A stretch of 41,859 nt of DNA. Origin: a virus. A model generated the notes under the pieces. The model was not told where the DNA came from and searched no databases. It was given only the letters and a program-made list of their open reading frames with translations. Made by a program: the position numbers and the translations under genes. Positions 1 through 7,237 of this stretch are shown piece by piece; within the stretch, counting starts at the first letter, position 1, and each line of letters opens with the position of its first letter. The stretch lies in the IMG/VR virus record IMGVR_UViG_3300021964_000156, positions 1 to 41,859 of that record; one strand, written 5' to 3'.

Positions 1-1347
1 GATTGTACTGTTAACTAGTTTCGCGTTTGTAATTGAACCGGCCAGTTGAGTGTTCGAAACACCACCAGTTGCAATTGAAACAGCGCCGGAAGAAACACTA
101 AAGTCTGCAGAAGCAAATGATGCAACACCCTTTGCAGTAGTCGTAGCATTTGCTGCAGTGACTGTTATAGTCGTGCCAGTTGCACTAGTGCTAATTCCTT
201 GAGCCGAAGTACCCGCAATAGTAAAGCTTTCACCAAGAGTTGCAGCTGCAGATCCAGCATCACCACTTAGTGTAATATCTTCTGATGAAATTACTCCAGA
301 AGAAGCGCTAAAGTTTGTTGAATTAAAGGCAGCAATACCTTTTGTTGATCCATCAGCCGCAGCATTTGTTCCAGCAATTGTGACAACGTTATCTGTTACA
401 GTGGTTGCAATACCAGTACCACCGGTAAAGGTGATATCAGAATCAAGAAGATTGACTGTATCAGTGCCGGTATCTGCAGCGATTGACAGGTCAGTAGAAA
501 TATTTGTTTGACTGGCAGCAGTTAAACGACCTTGTGCATCAACAGTGAATGTTGGAACAGAAGATGCAGATCCGTACGTACCCGGAGTTACTGCTGTATT
601 GTCAAGAGTAAATGTTACCTCATTATTGGAAACTGCTGATGTAAGTCCAGTGCCACCAGAAAATGTAAGAGTCTCACCAAGTGCAACAGCGTCTGTTGAT
701 GCGCCATCGCCAGTAATAGTGATACTAGAATTAGTAAGACTGCTATTTGGAATTCCGGATCCAGCAACACCGATAGTTACTTGGTTGTCTGTGATGGTTG
801 TTGCAAGACCATCTGCACCGTCGAAGGTTAGAGAAGAGTCAGCAATATTAACTGTATCACTACCGGTGTCACCGGTGATAGTGATAATACTTGCGCCAGA
901 GACTTCATCGACATATTCTTTAGTAGCAAGTGAGTTTGTACCAAATCCTGCACGATCTTTGTAACCAGATGGAGCGTTAATGGCACCCGTTCCATTTGGT
1001 GAAAGAATAAGATTTCCATTTGTGTCAGTGGTGGAGACTGTATTACCATCGATAGTAACATTATCAACATTCAAGACATCAATCTTGCTGGAGGCATCGA
1101 CAATGATTGCGCTTGAAGCTGTAAGTGTACCTGGAGTGTGGTCTAATTTATCGGTAAAATATACACCACCGATAACTTCGATTTCGTTAGCATTGCCGGA
1201 GCCATCCACTCCGCCAGTACCCATATATAATCGATCACCGCCATTTCCTTCTGTACCCGCAAGATACGAGTACGCCATTTCCCCCAGTTTTAGGGTACTG
1301 GGAGCGCCCGCGGTACCGGATCGTTTAATCTTAATAATTGATGCCAT
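1..1347 (-). CDS. Large tail-fibre/appendage protein, 3' end outside window
   Basis: The minus-strand frame is open from the ATG at 1347 to the window edge (449 codons, no stop), so the C-terminus is missing. The start overlaps the stop of the upstream gene (TAATG). The N-terminus (MASIIKIKRS, then a GELAYSYL-like segment GEMAYSYLAGTEGNGG) is typical of marine T4-like phage fibre proteins that begin with a virion-attachment segment. The rest is low-complexity beta-rich repeat: Thr/Ser/Gly/Asp-rich units such as ITGDTGSDTV, FTGGTGIATTVTDN and PTFTVDAQGRLTAAS. Modules of the type KGxAxFxSxxFSxSSG occur twice near the window edge and again in the fibre gene at 14883-16472. Probable role: trimeric fibre or adhesin contacting the host. 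The receptor cannot be read from sequence. Confidence 0.75.
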   Translation of the reverse strand, partial: MASIIKIKRSGTAGAPSTLKLGEMAYSYLAGTEGNGGDRLYMGTGGVDGSGNANEIEVIGGVYFTDKLDHTPGTLTASSAIIVDASSKIDVLNVDNVTIDGNTVSTTDTNGNLILSPNGTGAINAPSGYKDRAGFGTNSLATKEYVDEVSGASIITITGDTGSDTVNIADSSLTFDGADGLATTITDNQVTIGVAGSGIPNSSLTNSSITITGDGASTDAVALGETLTFSGGTGLTSAVSNNEVTFTLDNTAVTPGTYGSASSVPTFTVDAQGRLTAASQTNISTDLSIAADTGTDTVNLLDSDITFTGGTGIATTVTDNVVTIAGTNAAADGSTKGIAAFNSTNFSASSGVISSEDITLSGDAGSAAATLGESFTIAGTSAQGISTSATGTTITVTAANATTTAKGVASFASADFSVSSGAVSIATGGVSNTQLAGSITNAKLVNSTI

Positions 1348-1655
1348 TAGTAAAAGCCTCCGTCTGAGTTAATATCTGCTCCGACAATCTCATTTCTTGC
1401 GACCCACTCATCGCTTGCCGAGTCGTATATTAATAGTCCCTGTTCTTGTAGGGTATCTAGGTTAACATCATTTAGATCACGAATTCTTAGCGTTCCAAAC
1501 GCCAAGGTACCACTTCCATTTGTTTTAATTACTTCGTTTGCGTTTCCATCTGCTGTAGGATACTGAATACCCGATGCTTTAAAGACTCCACCAACTGTGG
1601 CTGAATCTGCAACTTCAAGTCCCGTCTTTACTACAAAATTCTGTTTAACGGCCAT
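1347..1655 (-). CDS. Small fibre-associated structural protein
   Basis: About 102 aa. Two adjacent ATGs exist (1658 and 1655). The Shine-Dalgarno-like AGGA at 1665-1662 is 3 bases from the first and 6 from the second, so I chose 1655 (MAVKQNFVVKTGLEV). The start of the protein resembles N-termini of marine phage fibre proteins (VKNGLxV-type), and the C-terminal half contains an RDLNDVNLDTLQEQGLLIYD segment, also common in appendage proteins. It lies between two fibre genes, overlaps the next by one base, and follows an exact late promoter at 1686-1693. Likely virion structural; exact position in the tail is unknown. Confidence 0.65.
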   Translation of the reverse strand: MAVKQNFVVKTGLEVADSATVGGVFKASGIQYPTADGNANEVIKTNGSGTLAFGTLRIRDLNDVNLDTLQEQGLLIYDSASDEWVARNEIVGADINSDGGFY

Positions 1656-1685
1656 CATAAATCCTACTTAAAAATTTCTTTACTC

Positions 1686-1693
1686 TATTTATA
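1686..1693 (-). promoter_or_regulatory. T4-type late promoter (TATAAATA)
   Basis: An exact TATAAATA octamer on the minus strand in the 38-base gap between two structural genes. With T4 geometry (octamer about -13 to -6), transcription would start near 1680, leaving a short leader with the AGGA ribosome site before 1655. It would be recognised by a gp55-type late sigma factor plus sliding clamp. Confidence 0.75.
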
Positions 1694-1696
1694 ACA

Positions 1697-2626
1697 TTAC
1701 GCATTTACGTCAATTCTCTTTGATTTGAAACTTGTGTTTGTATATGATGGAGTAAGTGTAAGAGTAACATTTCCACCAGATATAGAAGCATCAAATTCTC
1801 CAAGAGATGAATCAGTAGTCACCATAGCATATTCGGTAATATAAACTTGTGATCCATTATGCGTTAATAGCAATTCCGAAGAATGATATTTGCTATCAGA
1901 ATCATGTTCAATTTGTACAAGATACTTTGCTGTTCTCAAAGCAGAAGCTGAGAAGGTATCAATTGTTTGTTGTGTAATTGTAGTAAAATCTTGAGAGACC
2001 TCTTCTAGAAGTCTACCATCATATACAGAAGAATCTAGGCGATCATCGATGATACGATTGACTTGATCAGAATCAATTGCTGATGTTAGTACAGCGTTCT
2101 CTGATCCTGGAATAATGTTTCCACTTGAGTCAGTAGCACCGATTGTAAGAGATCCACCAGAATCAGATAAAGATAATCCACCAATATATACCGTTCTACC
2201 CGCAATATAAAGAGCTCTAAATTTATTTGTCGGTGAACCAAGATCATACTGCTGATTTGCATCGGGTATTACATGATCTGTAATCTTAACAGGGCCAATG
2301 AGTTTAATGCCACTGCCACTATCTTCTATATTTTGTAAGCCAATCTGATCAATATAAGCAGAATCAATTAATGCTAATACTTCAGAAGAATCAAGAGTAA
2401 ATCTCTTGACCATATCAGAATCTAAGATTGTAGGAGTATTCGTAAAGTTATTGTAGTCAAGATAATAGGAAGCAGAATCGCCATTTAAAGTCGACGCATC
2501 AAATTTAGCAGCGGTAATACGTTTAACTGGAGGACCTAGAACAATCTTTTTAACGATTGTTTGATCTTCTGACAGTTTTACCTGAGCGTTTTGGGAGACC
2601 TTTACAAGGATCTTATCTGTCGACAT
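1697..2626 (-). CDS. Tail-fibre/virion structural protein
   Basis: 309 aa. The N-terminal ~50 residues (ending KRITAAKFDASTLNG) precede a DSASYYLDYNNFTNTPT segment that I recognise from fibre-type proteins of marine T4-like phages. The middle contains VIPDANQQYDLGSPTNKFRALYIAG, a motif widespread in phage and prophage fibres near C-terminal knob regions. The C-terminal ~100 residues (YLVQIEHDSDSKYHSSELLLTHNG ... SFKSKRIDVNA) form a beta-rich domain also seen in phage structural proteins. It follows the 117-aa gene by 9 bases and is probably co-transcribed from the late promoter at 3044-3051. Host receptor and place in the virion are unknown. Confidence 0.7.
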   Translation of the reverse strand: MSTDKILVKVSQNAQVKLSEDQTIVKKIVLGPPVKRITAAKFDASTLNGDSASYYLDYNNFTNTPTILDSDMVKRFTLDSSEVLALIDSAYIDQIGLQNIEDSGSGIKLIGPVKITDHVIPDANQQYDLGSPTNKFRALYIAGRTVYIGGLSLSDSGGSLTIGATDSSGNIIPGSENAVLTSAIDSDQVNRIIDDRLDSSVYDGRLLEEVSQDFTTITQQTIDTFSASALRTAKYLVQIEHDSDSKYHSSELLLTHNGSQVYITEYAMVTTDSSLGEFDASISGGNVTLTLTPSYTNTSFKSKRIDVNA

Positions 2627-2635
2627 TTAAAATAC

Positions 2636-2989
2636 TCATTTCGTCACCGATGGTGTTACTTGAATGCGGCCTTCAAGTATCCTTTCAATCACGGAATTTG
2701 AATCGCTATCAAGATATGAAAGTTCTACGTCATATACGTATCTTCCAGACTTGAGAACGTCAGTTTGAGTATTTGTGAGCGACAATGTGACAATGCCATC
2801 TGTTGCTGGAGAAGCGACTATTGTAGTAAAGTCGTGAGTATCGGCGCTATCGCTATTATAATTTTTCTTCATTTTAGCATTTACAGTATAGCCATTCAGA
2901 TTCTTGGCTGCACCTGCAGTATCTGTTAAATGAAGTTCAAAAGCGATGTCTGCTCCTTGATCGATGGTAAATTCTTCATACTGGGCCAT
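2636..2989 (-). CDS. Small Ig-like/BppU-N-like virion protein
   Basis: 117 aa. It starts MAQYEEFTIDQGADIAFELHL and ends in EGRIQVTPSVTK. The pattern (a polarity-alternating beta-sandwich with TxxxLKSGRYVYDVEL and ILEGRIQVTP) resembles the N-terminal fold of baseplate upper proteins and similar small phage virion proteins. The ribosome site GGAAGG is strong, 6 bases before the ATG. It is the first gene downstream of the minus-strand late promoter at 3044-3051 and heads the fibre operon running to the window start. Probably an adaptor or minor structural component; function not proven. Confidence 0.6.
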   Translation of the reverse strand: MAQYEEFTIDQGADIAFELHLTDTAGAAKNLNGYTVNAKMKKNYNSDSADTHDFTTIVASPATDGIVTLSLTNTQTDVLKSGRYVYDVELSYLDSDSNSVIERILEGRIQVTPSVTK

Positions 2990-3043
2990 GAAATACCTTC
3001 CGTGATTTCTTTGTCGGACGCGAACGCCCCTGCCTACAGAGTA

Positions 3044-3051
3044 TATTTATA
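3044..3051 (-). promoter_or_regulatory. Minus-strand T4-type late promoter, overlapping a plus-strand one
   Basis: TATTTATA on the plus strand is TATAAATA on the minus strand. It would start transcription near 3038, about 50 bases ahead of the 117-aa virion gene. It shares two bases with the plus-strand octamer at 3050-3057, giving a 14-base palindrome TATTTATATAAATA. Confidence 0.75.
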
Positions 3052-3057
3052 TAAATA
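3050..3057 (+). promoter_or_regulatory. Plus-strand T4-type late promoter for the accessory island
   Basis: An exact TATAAATA octamer. With T4 spacing the start would fall at about 3063, the A of the first ATG of the next gene, so the message could be leaderless. No Shine-Dalgarno sequence lies before that ATG. It is the only exact late promoter found on the plus strand before the island. Confidence 0.7.
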
Positions 3058-3062
3058 ATTTT

Positions 3063-3608
3063 ATGTACATGATGAAACAATGGAATGAAACTCTAGATTT
3101 GTCAAGTTTTTATGATGAGGCTCGAAAACGTGGCTATCATAATAATGACTCATACGACAGTATGATTAAGCCGTTTGAAGATCTAGATGATACTCAAATT
3201 CTTATTCTGTATTACAATGATAAAGCTGTAGGAAGTTCTATATCACATCCATTTTTAGATGGTTATCGAATATTTGCAAGGCTATGCGTATTTACAGATC
3301 TAACACCATTCAAGCGTTGTGGAACGGTTAGAGCATTTAAAGAACACCAACATATAACAGCAAGGTTCTTTTTACCAGAACACGCAAAACTCAATGGCCC
3401 TTTATATTTTACTACACATCCTGAGCCAACAGCTAAAATGAAAGGTGTTCATAATAACGCAGCTAAGTGGTTCGAACAAGCCGGAGTGTCTGCGTGGTTA
3501 GGTGACATGAAATATAGAGGATGTGTACAGTCTATTTGGAAAGTTAATACACAAAAGTGGCTTGATGATATGGACAAATATCCCATATACTATGGAAATT
3601 TAAAATAA
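3063..3608 (+). CDS. GNAT-like protein of unknown substrate
   Basis: Up to 181 aa. Three in-frame ATGs are close together (3063, 3069, 3072) and none has a clear ribosome site, so the exact start is uncertain. The order of segments (ILILYYNDKAVGSSISHPF, then RIFARLCVFTDL, then a C-terminal region with YRGCVQSIWKV) is reminiscent of GNAT-fold acyltransferases, but I see no convincing acetyl-CoA R/Q-x-x-G-x-G/A loop, so the call is tentative. It begins directly after the plus-strand late promoter and overlaps the next gene by one base (TAATG), so the two are probably translationally coupled. It opens the island of tailoring enzymes. Confidence 0.4.
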   Translation: MYMMKQWNETLDLSSFYDEARKRGYHNNDSYDSMIKPFEDLDDTQILILYYNDKAVGSSISHPFLDGYRIFARLCVFTDLTPFKRCGTVRAFKEHQHITARFFLPEHAKLNGPLYFTTHPEPTAKMKGVHNNAAKWFEQAGVSAWLGDMKYRGCVQSIWKVNTQKWLDDMDKYPIYYGNLK

Positions 3609-4102
3609 TGCATTACTATCCTACAAATATAGAACTGGATATTCCACATGAATATATTCTAGAATTCATTTCTAAAAATAATTGGACAAGACACAAAAGC
3701 ACTGTGTCAAATAGAATGACATCTTTGTGGTATACACCAATATGGCAAAACAATAATCTAATTAATGAAAATTGGAATCCAAAAATAAAAACAAAGATTC
3801 CAAGATTAAAGCATTCCGTAATATTGCTTAAGATACCGGCGCACGCTCATGAGCCTCCTCATGTAGATGGTGACAAAAATCCACGTAAGACTGCTTGGAT
3901 TTTTCCTCTTAGTGAATCATACGCTCCAACTAGATTTTATGAAGGAGATAATCTTATTGATGAATACGCAGGACAAATGTTATTAAACACTGCAAAAATT
4001 CATGAAGTTTGCAATGGTGAGAAAGACAGATATAATTTACAAATTTGTTTTGAAGAAAATATAGAAACAGTTTTAGAAGAACATTTAGATATTATTTTCT
4101 AA
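3608..4102 (+). CDS. Putative 2OG-Fe(II)/cupin-type oxygenase
   Basis: 164 aa. The central part carries HEPPHVDG (an H-x-D pair), then TAWIFPLS, then LLNTAKIHEVCNG with a distal His, followed by KDRYNLQICF where the Arg sits on a C-terminal strand. This H-x-D...H...R order is that of double-stranded beta-helix Fe(II)/2-oxoglutarate oxygenases. Substrate unknown. The gene is coupled to the upstream GNAT-like gene by a TAATG overlap and its 3' end overlaps the convergent PP-loop gene by 18 bases. A catalytically inactive cupin is the alternative. Confidence 0.5.
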   Translation: MHYYPTNIELDIPHEYILEFISKNNWTRHKSTVSNRMTSLWYTPIWQNNNLINENWNPKIKTKIPRLKHSVILLKIPAHAHEPPHVDGDKNPRKTAWIFPLSESYAPTRFYEGDNLIDEYAGQMLLNTAKIHEVCNGEKDRYNLQICFEENIETVLEEHLDIIF

Positions 4103-4732
4103 GTAACTTCTTTCTGCGCATCCAAAACATGTTCCACATTCTGATCCATTATACTTATCACATGATAAAGTAAGATCAAATAAATCTTGTATATCATAAG
4201 TTTTGTACATTTCATATATTTGAGCTTTAGTAAATTCGCTCAAAACGTAGTGAATAGGCCAATCACCAAGATTAGGACTTCTTAAAGTTTCTGCGTTGTC
4301 AATCATGTATCTTATTTTATCAAAAGTAGTTCCATGATATTTTTCTATTTTTTCAAGATAATCTAACTCTAGGATTTTTGTCGTACCAGTTAATACAATT
4401 GCGTTAATAGAATTTTCTTTCTGGTATTCAAGCGCTTCTTCTTTTAGTGCTTTTCTTGGTACTAGAGGATCATCAAATACTTTACGAATATACCTTGAAT
4501 TGTCGACATCAACACTTGGAAATTTATTTTTAACGTACTGAATAATCTTATCAGTTTTTTCAATCACGTAATACTCATTATCAACTGTCACTTCAGATAC
4601 AGGATGAATAGTAATATCAATAGAGTTTTCACTTACATATTTACATAATAAATAAAACAAAATGGCGCCCTTTGTTCCAGGCGACATAGCTAGCACAATA
4701 TCAGTTTTATCTGAAGGAATATTGAAATTCAT
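4085..4732 (-). CDS. QueC-like PP-loop (adenine nucleotide alpha-hydrolase) family protein
   Basis: 215 aa. The N-terminus (DIVLAMSPGTKGAILFYLL) sits where PP-loop enzymes carry the SGGxDS nucleotide loop; here it reads SPGTKGA, a degenerate version. The C-terminus carries a C-x7-C-x2-C-x2-C zinc motif (CDKYNGSECGTCFGC) like that of QueC (7-cyano-7-deazaguanine synthase), followed by AERSYLE as in QueC-type CxERxxAF. QueC makes preQ0 by ATP-dependent nitrile formation. With the altered loop and no queuosine neighbours here, the substrate may be different. Its 5' end is divergent to the hydroxylase gene at 4752; an exact late octamer for its strand lies at 4802-4809. Confidence 0.55.
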   Translation of the reverse strand: MNFNIPSDKTDIVLAMSPGTKGAILFYLLCKYVSENSIDITIHPVSEVTVDNEYYVIEKTDKIIQYVKNKFPSVDVDNSRYIRKVFDDPLVPRKALKEEALEYQKENSINAIVLTGTTKILELDYLEKIEKYHGTTFDKIRYMIDNAETLRSPNLGDWPIHYVLSEFTKAQIYEMYKTYDIQDLFDLTLSCDKYNGSECGTCFGCAERSYLENNI

Positions 4733-4751
4733 GATTATCTCCGAGTCTACA

Positions 4752-5252
4752 ATGCCAATTACTTTATTACCAGAAAAATTTGATGTTTCCGAATTACTAT
4801 CTATTTATAACTCTATAGACATCACATCTCAACAGATCTATATTACCTCTCTTAATGGAAAAACATATTCATATGATTCAATGGAAATGAAGAAATATAT
4901 GGCTGAAGGAAAAGCGTATCTTCTTAATGATATGATAATTATAAATGAATTGTTTAAAGATTCATATCTTGAAGATGTTTATAATGAAGTAAAAAAGAAA
5001 TACGACGTATGCCGTGCTAGATTTTTAAAGCTAGATCCTAGAATAAGAGCATATTCTTATCACAAAGATCAATCAGAAAGATATCACATACCTTTAACAA
5101 CAGACAATGACTCCATGCTTTTAATTGAAGATAACGTATATAGACTTTCAGAAATTGGAGCACTATATAAAGTTGACACACTACAGAAACACACTGCTAT
5201 GAATTTAGGTTGGAATGATAGAATACATATAGTATTTGATAAAAGGATATAA
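4752..5252 (+). CDS. Putative aspartyl/asparaginyl beta-hydroxylase-like 2OG oxygenase
   Basis: 166 aa from the ATG at 4752 (MPITLLPEKF). ATGs at 4731 and 4662 are in frame, but the latter runs antisense through the PP-loop of the opposite gene. The C-terminal half shows RYHIPLTTD, then VYRLSEIGALYKVDT, then KHTAMNLGWNDRIHIVFD. This matches the order (first His, acidic residue, distal His, Arg on the last strand) of the AspH/LpxO-like family of Fe(II)/2-oxoglutarate hydroxylases. The stop is one base before the radical SAM start, so the two are probably one operon and could act on the same substrate. Substrate not readable from sequence. Confidence 0.55.
   Translation: MPITLLPEKFDVSELLSIYNSIDITSQQIYITSLNGKTYSYDSMEMKKYMAEGKAYLLNDMIIINELFKDSYLEDVYNEVKKKYDVCRARFLKLDPRIRAYSYHKDQSERYHIPLTTDNDSMLLIEDNVYRLSEIGALYKVDTLQKHTAMNLGWNDRIHIVFDKRI
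4802..4809 (-). promoter_or_regulatory. Late promoter octamer for the PP-loop gene, inside the divergent gene
   Basis: TATAAATA on the minus strand, inside the coding region of the divergent hydroxylase gene. A start near 4796 would give a leader of about 64 bases to the ATG at 4732. Exact match, but being in a coding region it could be chance. Confidence 0.45.
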
Positions 5253-5253
5253 T

Positions 5254-6549
5254 ATGAACGAAAAAGATTATGGGTGGTTCTGCACGACTCTCTTTACTCA
5301 CATTCACACCAATGTTGACAATGAATGGAGCCCATGCTGTAGATCTACAAGAGATGAAAACTTTCCTGTTAAAACTGTAGAGAATACTACACCTCTGGAA
5401 TACTTTAATTCTGAAGAAATGAATCTTTATAGAGATTTGACTCTTGCAGGAAAAACTCCTTCTGTTTGTAAGAGATGCAGATACGAAGAAGACATCGGTG
5501 TTCAATCCTATAGACAACTATCAAACAAGTATGGTGATATTGAAAAAGCATATAAGATTGCAGATCACTATAAGAAAACAGGTGAAATAAATTTTGAAGA
5601 TAGAGTCTTAGACATTAAAGTTAAAATCTTTGGTAACTACTGTAACCTTAAATGCTTTATGTGTCATCCTCATAACTCATCATCTCGTCAAGTAGAACTA
5701 AAGAGAATGGGAAAACATTATGACTTTGATTTTCTCTCTTTAGCCCAACCAGAAAAAGATAGAACATTGTCATTTGAAAAGACTGTACACTTTGATGATG
5801 TAATTGAAGAGCTTGTAAAGTTAGCTCCATACACTACAAGGCTTAAGATTCTTGGTGGTGAACCATTTATTATGGACAGCCATTATGATCTTCTTGATAG
5901 ATATGTTGAAATAGGAGAAGCAAAAAATATTTCTCTATACTATGTTTCTAACTTGACAAAGTTCAAAAGAAAGAACAAAGACTTTTTAAAGTACATTGAT
6001 TTATTCAAAGAAGTTTTAATTACAGCTTCAATGGATGGGATATATGAACAAGCAGAATGGGTAAGATATGGATTGAATTGGAATGAGTTTGTAGAAAACC
6101 TTGAAACAATTCAAAATTATGACAACGTGCATCTCAATATTAATTTTACAGCGTCAGTATTGTCAGTTTTTCAAGCCACAGATTTTTACGACTACTTTGT
6201 TCTAGAGCATGGAATAATTCCACACGTTGATGATAATGTAGTTTTTACTCCTAATATATTAAACATGAGACACTTGCCAGACGATATAAAAGAAAAGCTG
6301 ATCACCAACATTGAAAATCATTCTCGCTCTGAAGCTTTCAAAGGAATTGTTTCGGTGTTAAAAGAAGAACGAGATGAAGAAGCTTTTCAGTTAGGTATGA
6401 CTTATATTAAATTACTCAATGATTTTAGAATGACAAATGTAGAAAAGCTTTTTCCAGAATTAGAATTCTATATCAACAACGCTAACATGGACTTACACAA
6501 TGAAGTTGAACATATTGTGCGCAAAGTGGGGAAAGCAGTATACGGATGA
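5254..6549 (+). CDS. Radical SAM protein with N-terminal SPASM/twitch-like cysteines
   Basis: 431 aa from the ATG at 5254, which has AAGGA six bases upstream; a TTG at 5236 is in frame but lacks this support. The radical SAM [4Fe-4S] motif is C130-NLK-C134-FM-C137, followed by LGGEPF, the GGE motif for S-adenosylmethionine binding. Ahead of it lie cysteines C28/C29, C72 and C75 (SPCCRS ... VCKRC), as in auxiliary-cluster (SPASM/twitch) domains, here at the N-terminus. The family generates a 5'-deoxyadenosyl radical and often modifies peptides or sugars. It follows the hydroxylase by one base and overlaps the next glycosyltransferase by 50 bases. Substrate unknown. Confidence 0.8.
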   Translation: MNEKDYGWFCTTLFTHIHTNVDNEWSPCCRSTRDENFPVKTVENTTPLEYFNSEEMNLYRDLTLAGKTPSVCKRCRYEEDIGVQSYRQLSNKYGDIEKAYKIADHYKKTGEINFEDRVLDIKVKIFGNYCNLKCFMCHPHNSSSRQVELKRMGKHYDFDFLSLAQPEKDRTLSFEKTVHFDDVIEELVKLAPYTTRLKILGGEPFIMDSHYDLLDRYVEIGEAKNISLYYVSNLTKFKRKNKDFLKYIDLFKEVLITASMDGIYEQAEWVRYGLNWNEFVENLETIQNYDNVHLNINFTASVLSVFQATDFYDYFVLEHGIIPHVDDNVVFTPNILNMRHLPDDIKEKLITNIENHSRSEAFKGIVSVLKEERDEEAFQLGMTYIKLLNDFRMTNVEKLFPELEFYINNANMDLHNEVEHIVRKVGKAVYG

Positions 6550-7186
6550 GTATGTAGAAAAACTCTATAGAGGTTGCAAAGATAAGCTACTCTATGATTT
6601 TGAATTTTACTGCTTGACAGATAATACCGATCCTATTAAAGGTGTGCACTTACGAGAACCTGATGGAATTAAGTATTGGAACTCATCTGTAAAGATGATG
6701 GACCCTCCTAAGATGCATTACTTTAGAGAGAATTTCTTAAATTTAGAGGGATATATTTTAGCTCTTGATCTAGACATGATTATTCTAGATCACTTTGATT
6801 TAAACTACAATAAGCCAACCACTATTTGGAAATATTGGAGATCTCAATCTTGGTTTGATTCTCGTCAACACGAAGAGCGTACACAGACGAATGGATCAAT
6901 GTATTTCTATAAACAAAATAGTATGGTTGACTATTTCAATGAGTATATAAAAAGAGAAGATGAATATGTTCAAGCATATGCTGGAACTGATAATTATCAT
7001 CAATATTGCGGCAAATATGGCTGGCAGTATTTTGATAAATTGACATGCTATTCGTACTCACAAGGCGCTCATGAGAATGACACAAAAAAAGAAAAGTATA
7101 GACCAGCTTATTCTACATGCATTTTTAATGGGGATTCACCAATGATTCATACCTGCAATAATTGGGTAAAAGATTATTGGAGTTAA
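6500..7186 (+). CDS. DxD glycosyltransferase, paralogue group A
   Basis: 228 aa. The start MKLNILCAKWGKQYTDEYV overlaps the radical SAM gene by 50 bases; it is fixed by likeness to the N-termini of the proteins at 9313 (INILCVKWGTAY) and 12908 (LEIICVKTGTKY). YILALDLDMIILD supplies the DxD motif that binds Mn2+ and nucleotide-sugar in GT-A enzymes. The C-terminus ends MIHTCNNWVKDYW, placing a His where GT-A enzymes often coordinate the metal. Probably transfers a sugar to a glycan or protein; donor and acceptor are unknown. It is the last plus-strand gene before a terminator hairpin at 7195. Confidence 0.75.
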   Translation: MKLNILCAKWGKQYTDEYVEKLYRGCKDKLLYDFEFYCLTDNTDPIKGVHLREPDGIKYWNSSVKMMDPPKMHYFRENFLNLEGYILALDLDMIILDHFDLNYNKPTTIWKYWRSQSWFDSRQHEERTQTNGSMYFYKQNSMVDYFNEYIKREDEYVQAYAGTDNYHQYCGKYGWQYFDKLTCYSYSQGAHENDTKKEKYRPAYSTCIFNGDSPMIHTCNNWVKDYWS

Positions 7187-7194
7187 TCTTCATA

Positions 7195-7225
7195 GATGAA
7201 CACCGGTTCATCCTTTTTCTTTTTT
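7195..7225 (+). terminator. Rho-independent terminator
   Basis: A perfect 7-base-pair stem GATGAAC/GTTCATC with loop ACCG (7195-7212) is followed by a T-rich run CTTTTTCTTTTTT. It lies 8 bases after the stop of the glycosyltransferase and ends the first plus-strand half of the island. The next gene is convergent. Confidence 0.8.
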
Positions 7226-7237
7226 AATAATCTCTTT

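Noticed and set aside
545-1372. Open frames on the plus strand within the first fibre gene
   Set aside because: They are antisense to a continuous minus-strand fibre frame with recognisable repeats, have no ribosome site, and read as low-complexity Val/Pro/Ser sequence.
4662-4751. Longer N-terminus for the AspH-like protein from ATG 4662, with AATAAATA at 4647-4654 upstream
   Set aside because: The extra residues are antisense to the conserved start of the PP-loop protein and do not look like the family; the octamer differs from the exact late consensus in its first base.
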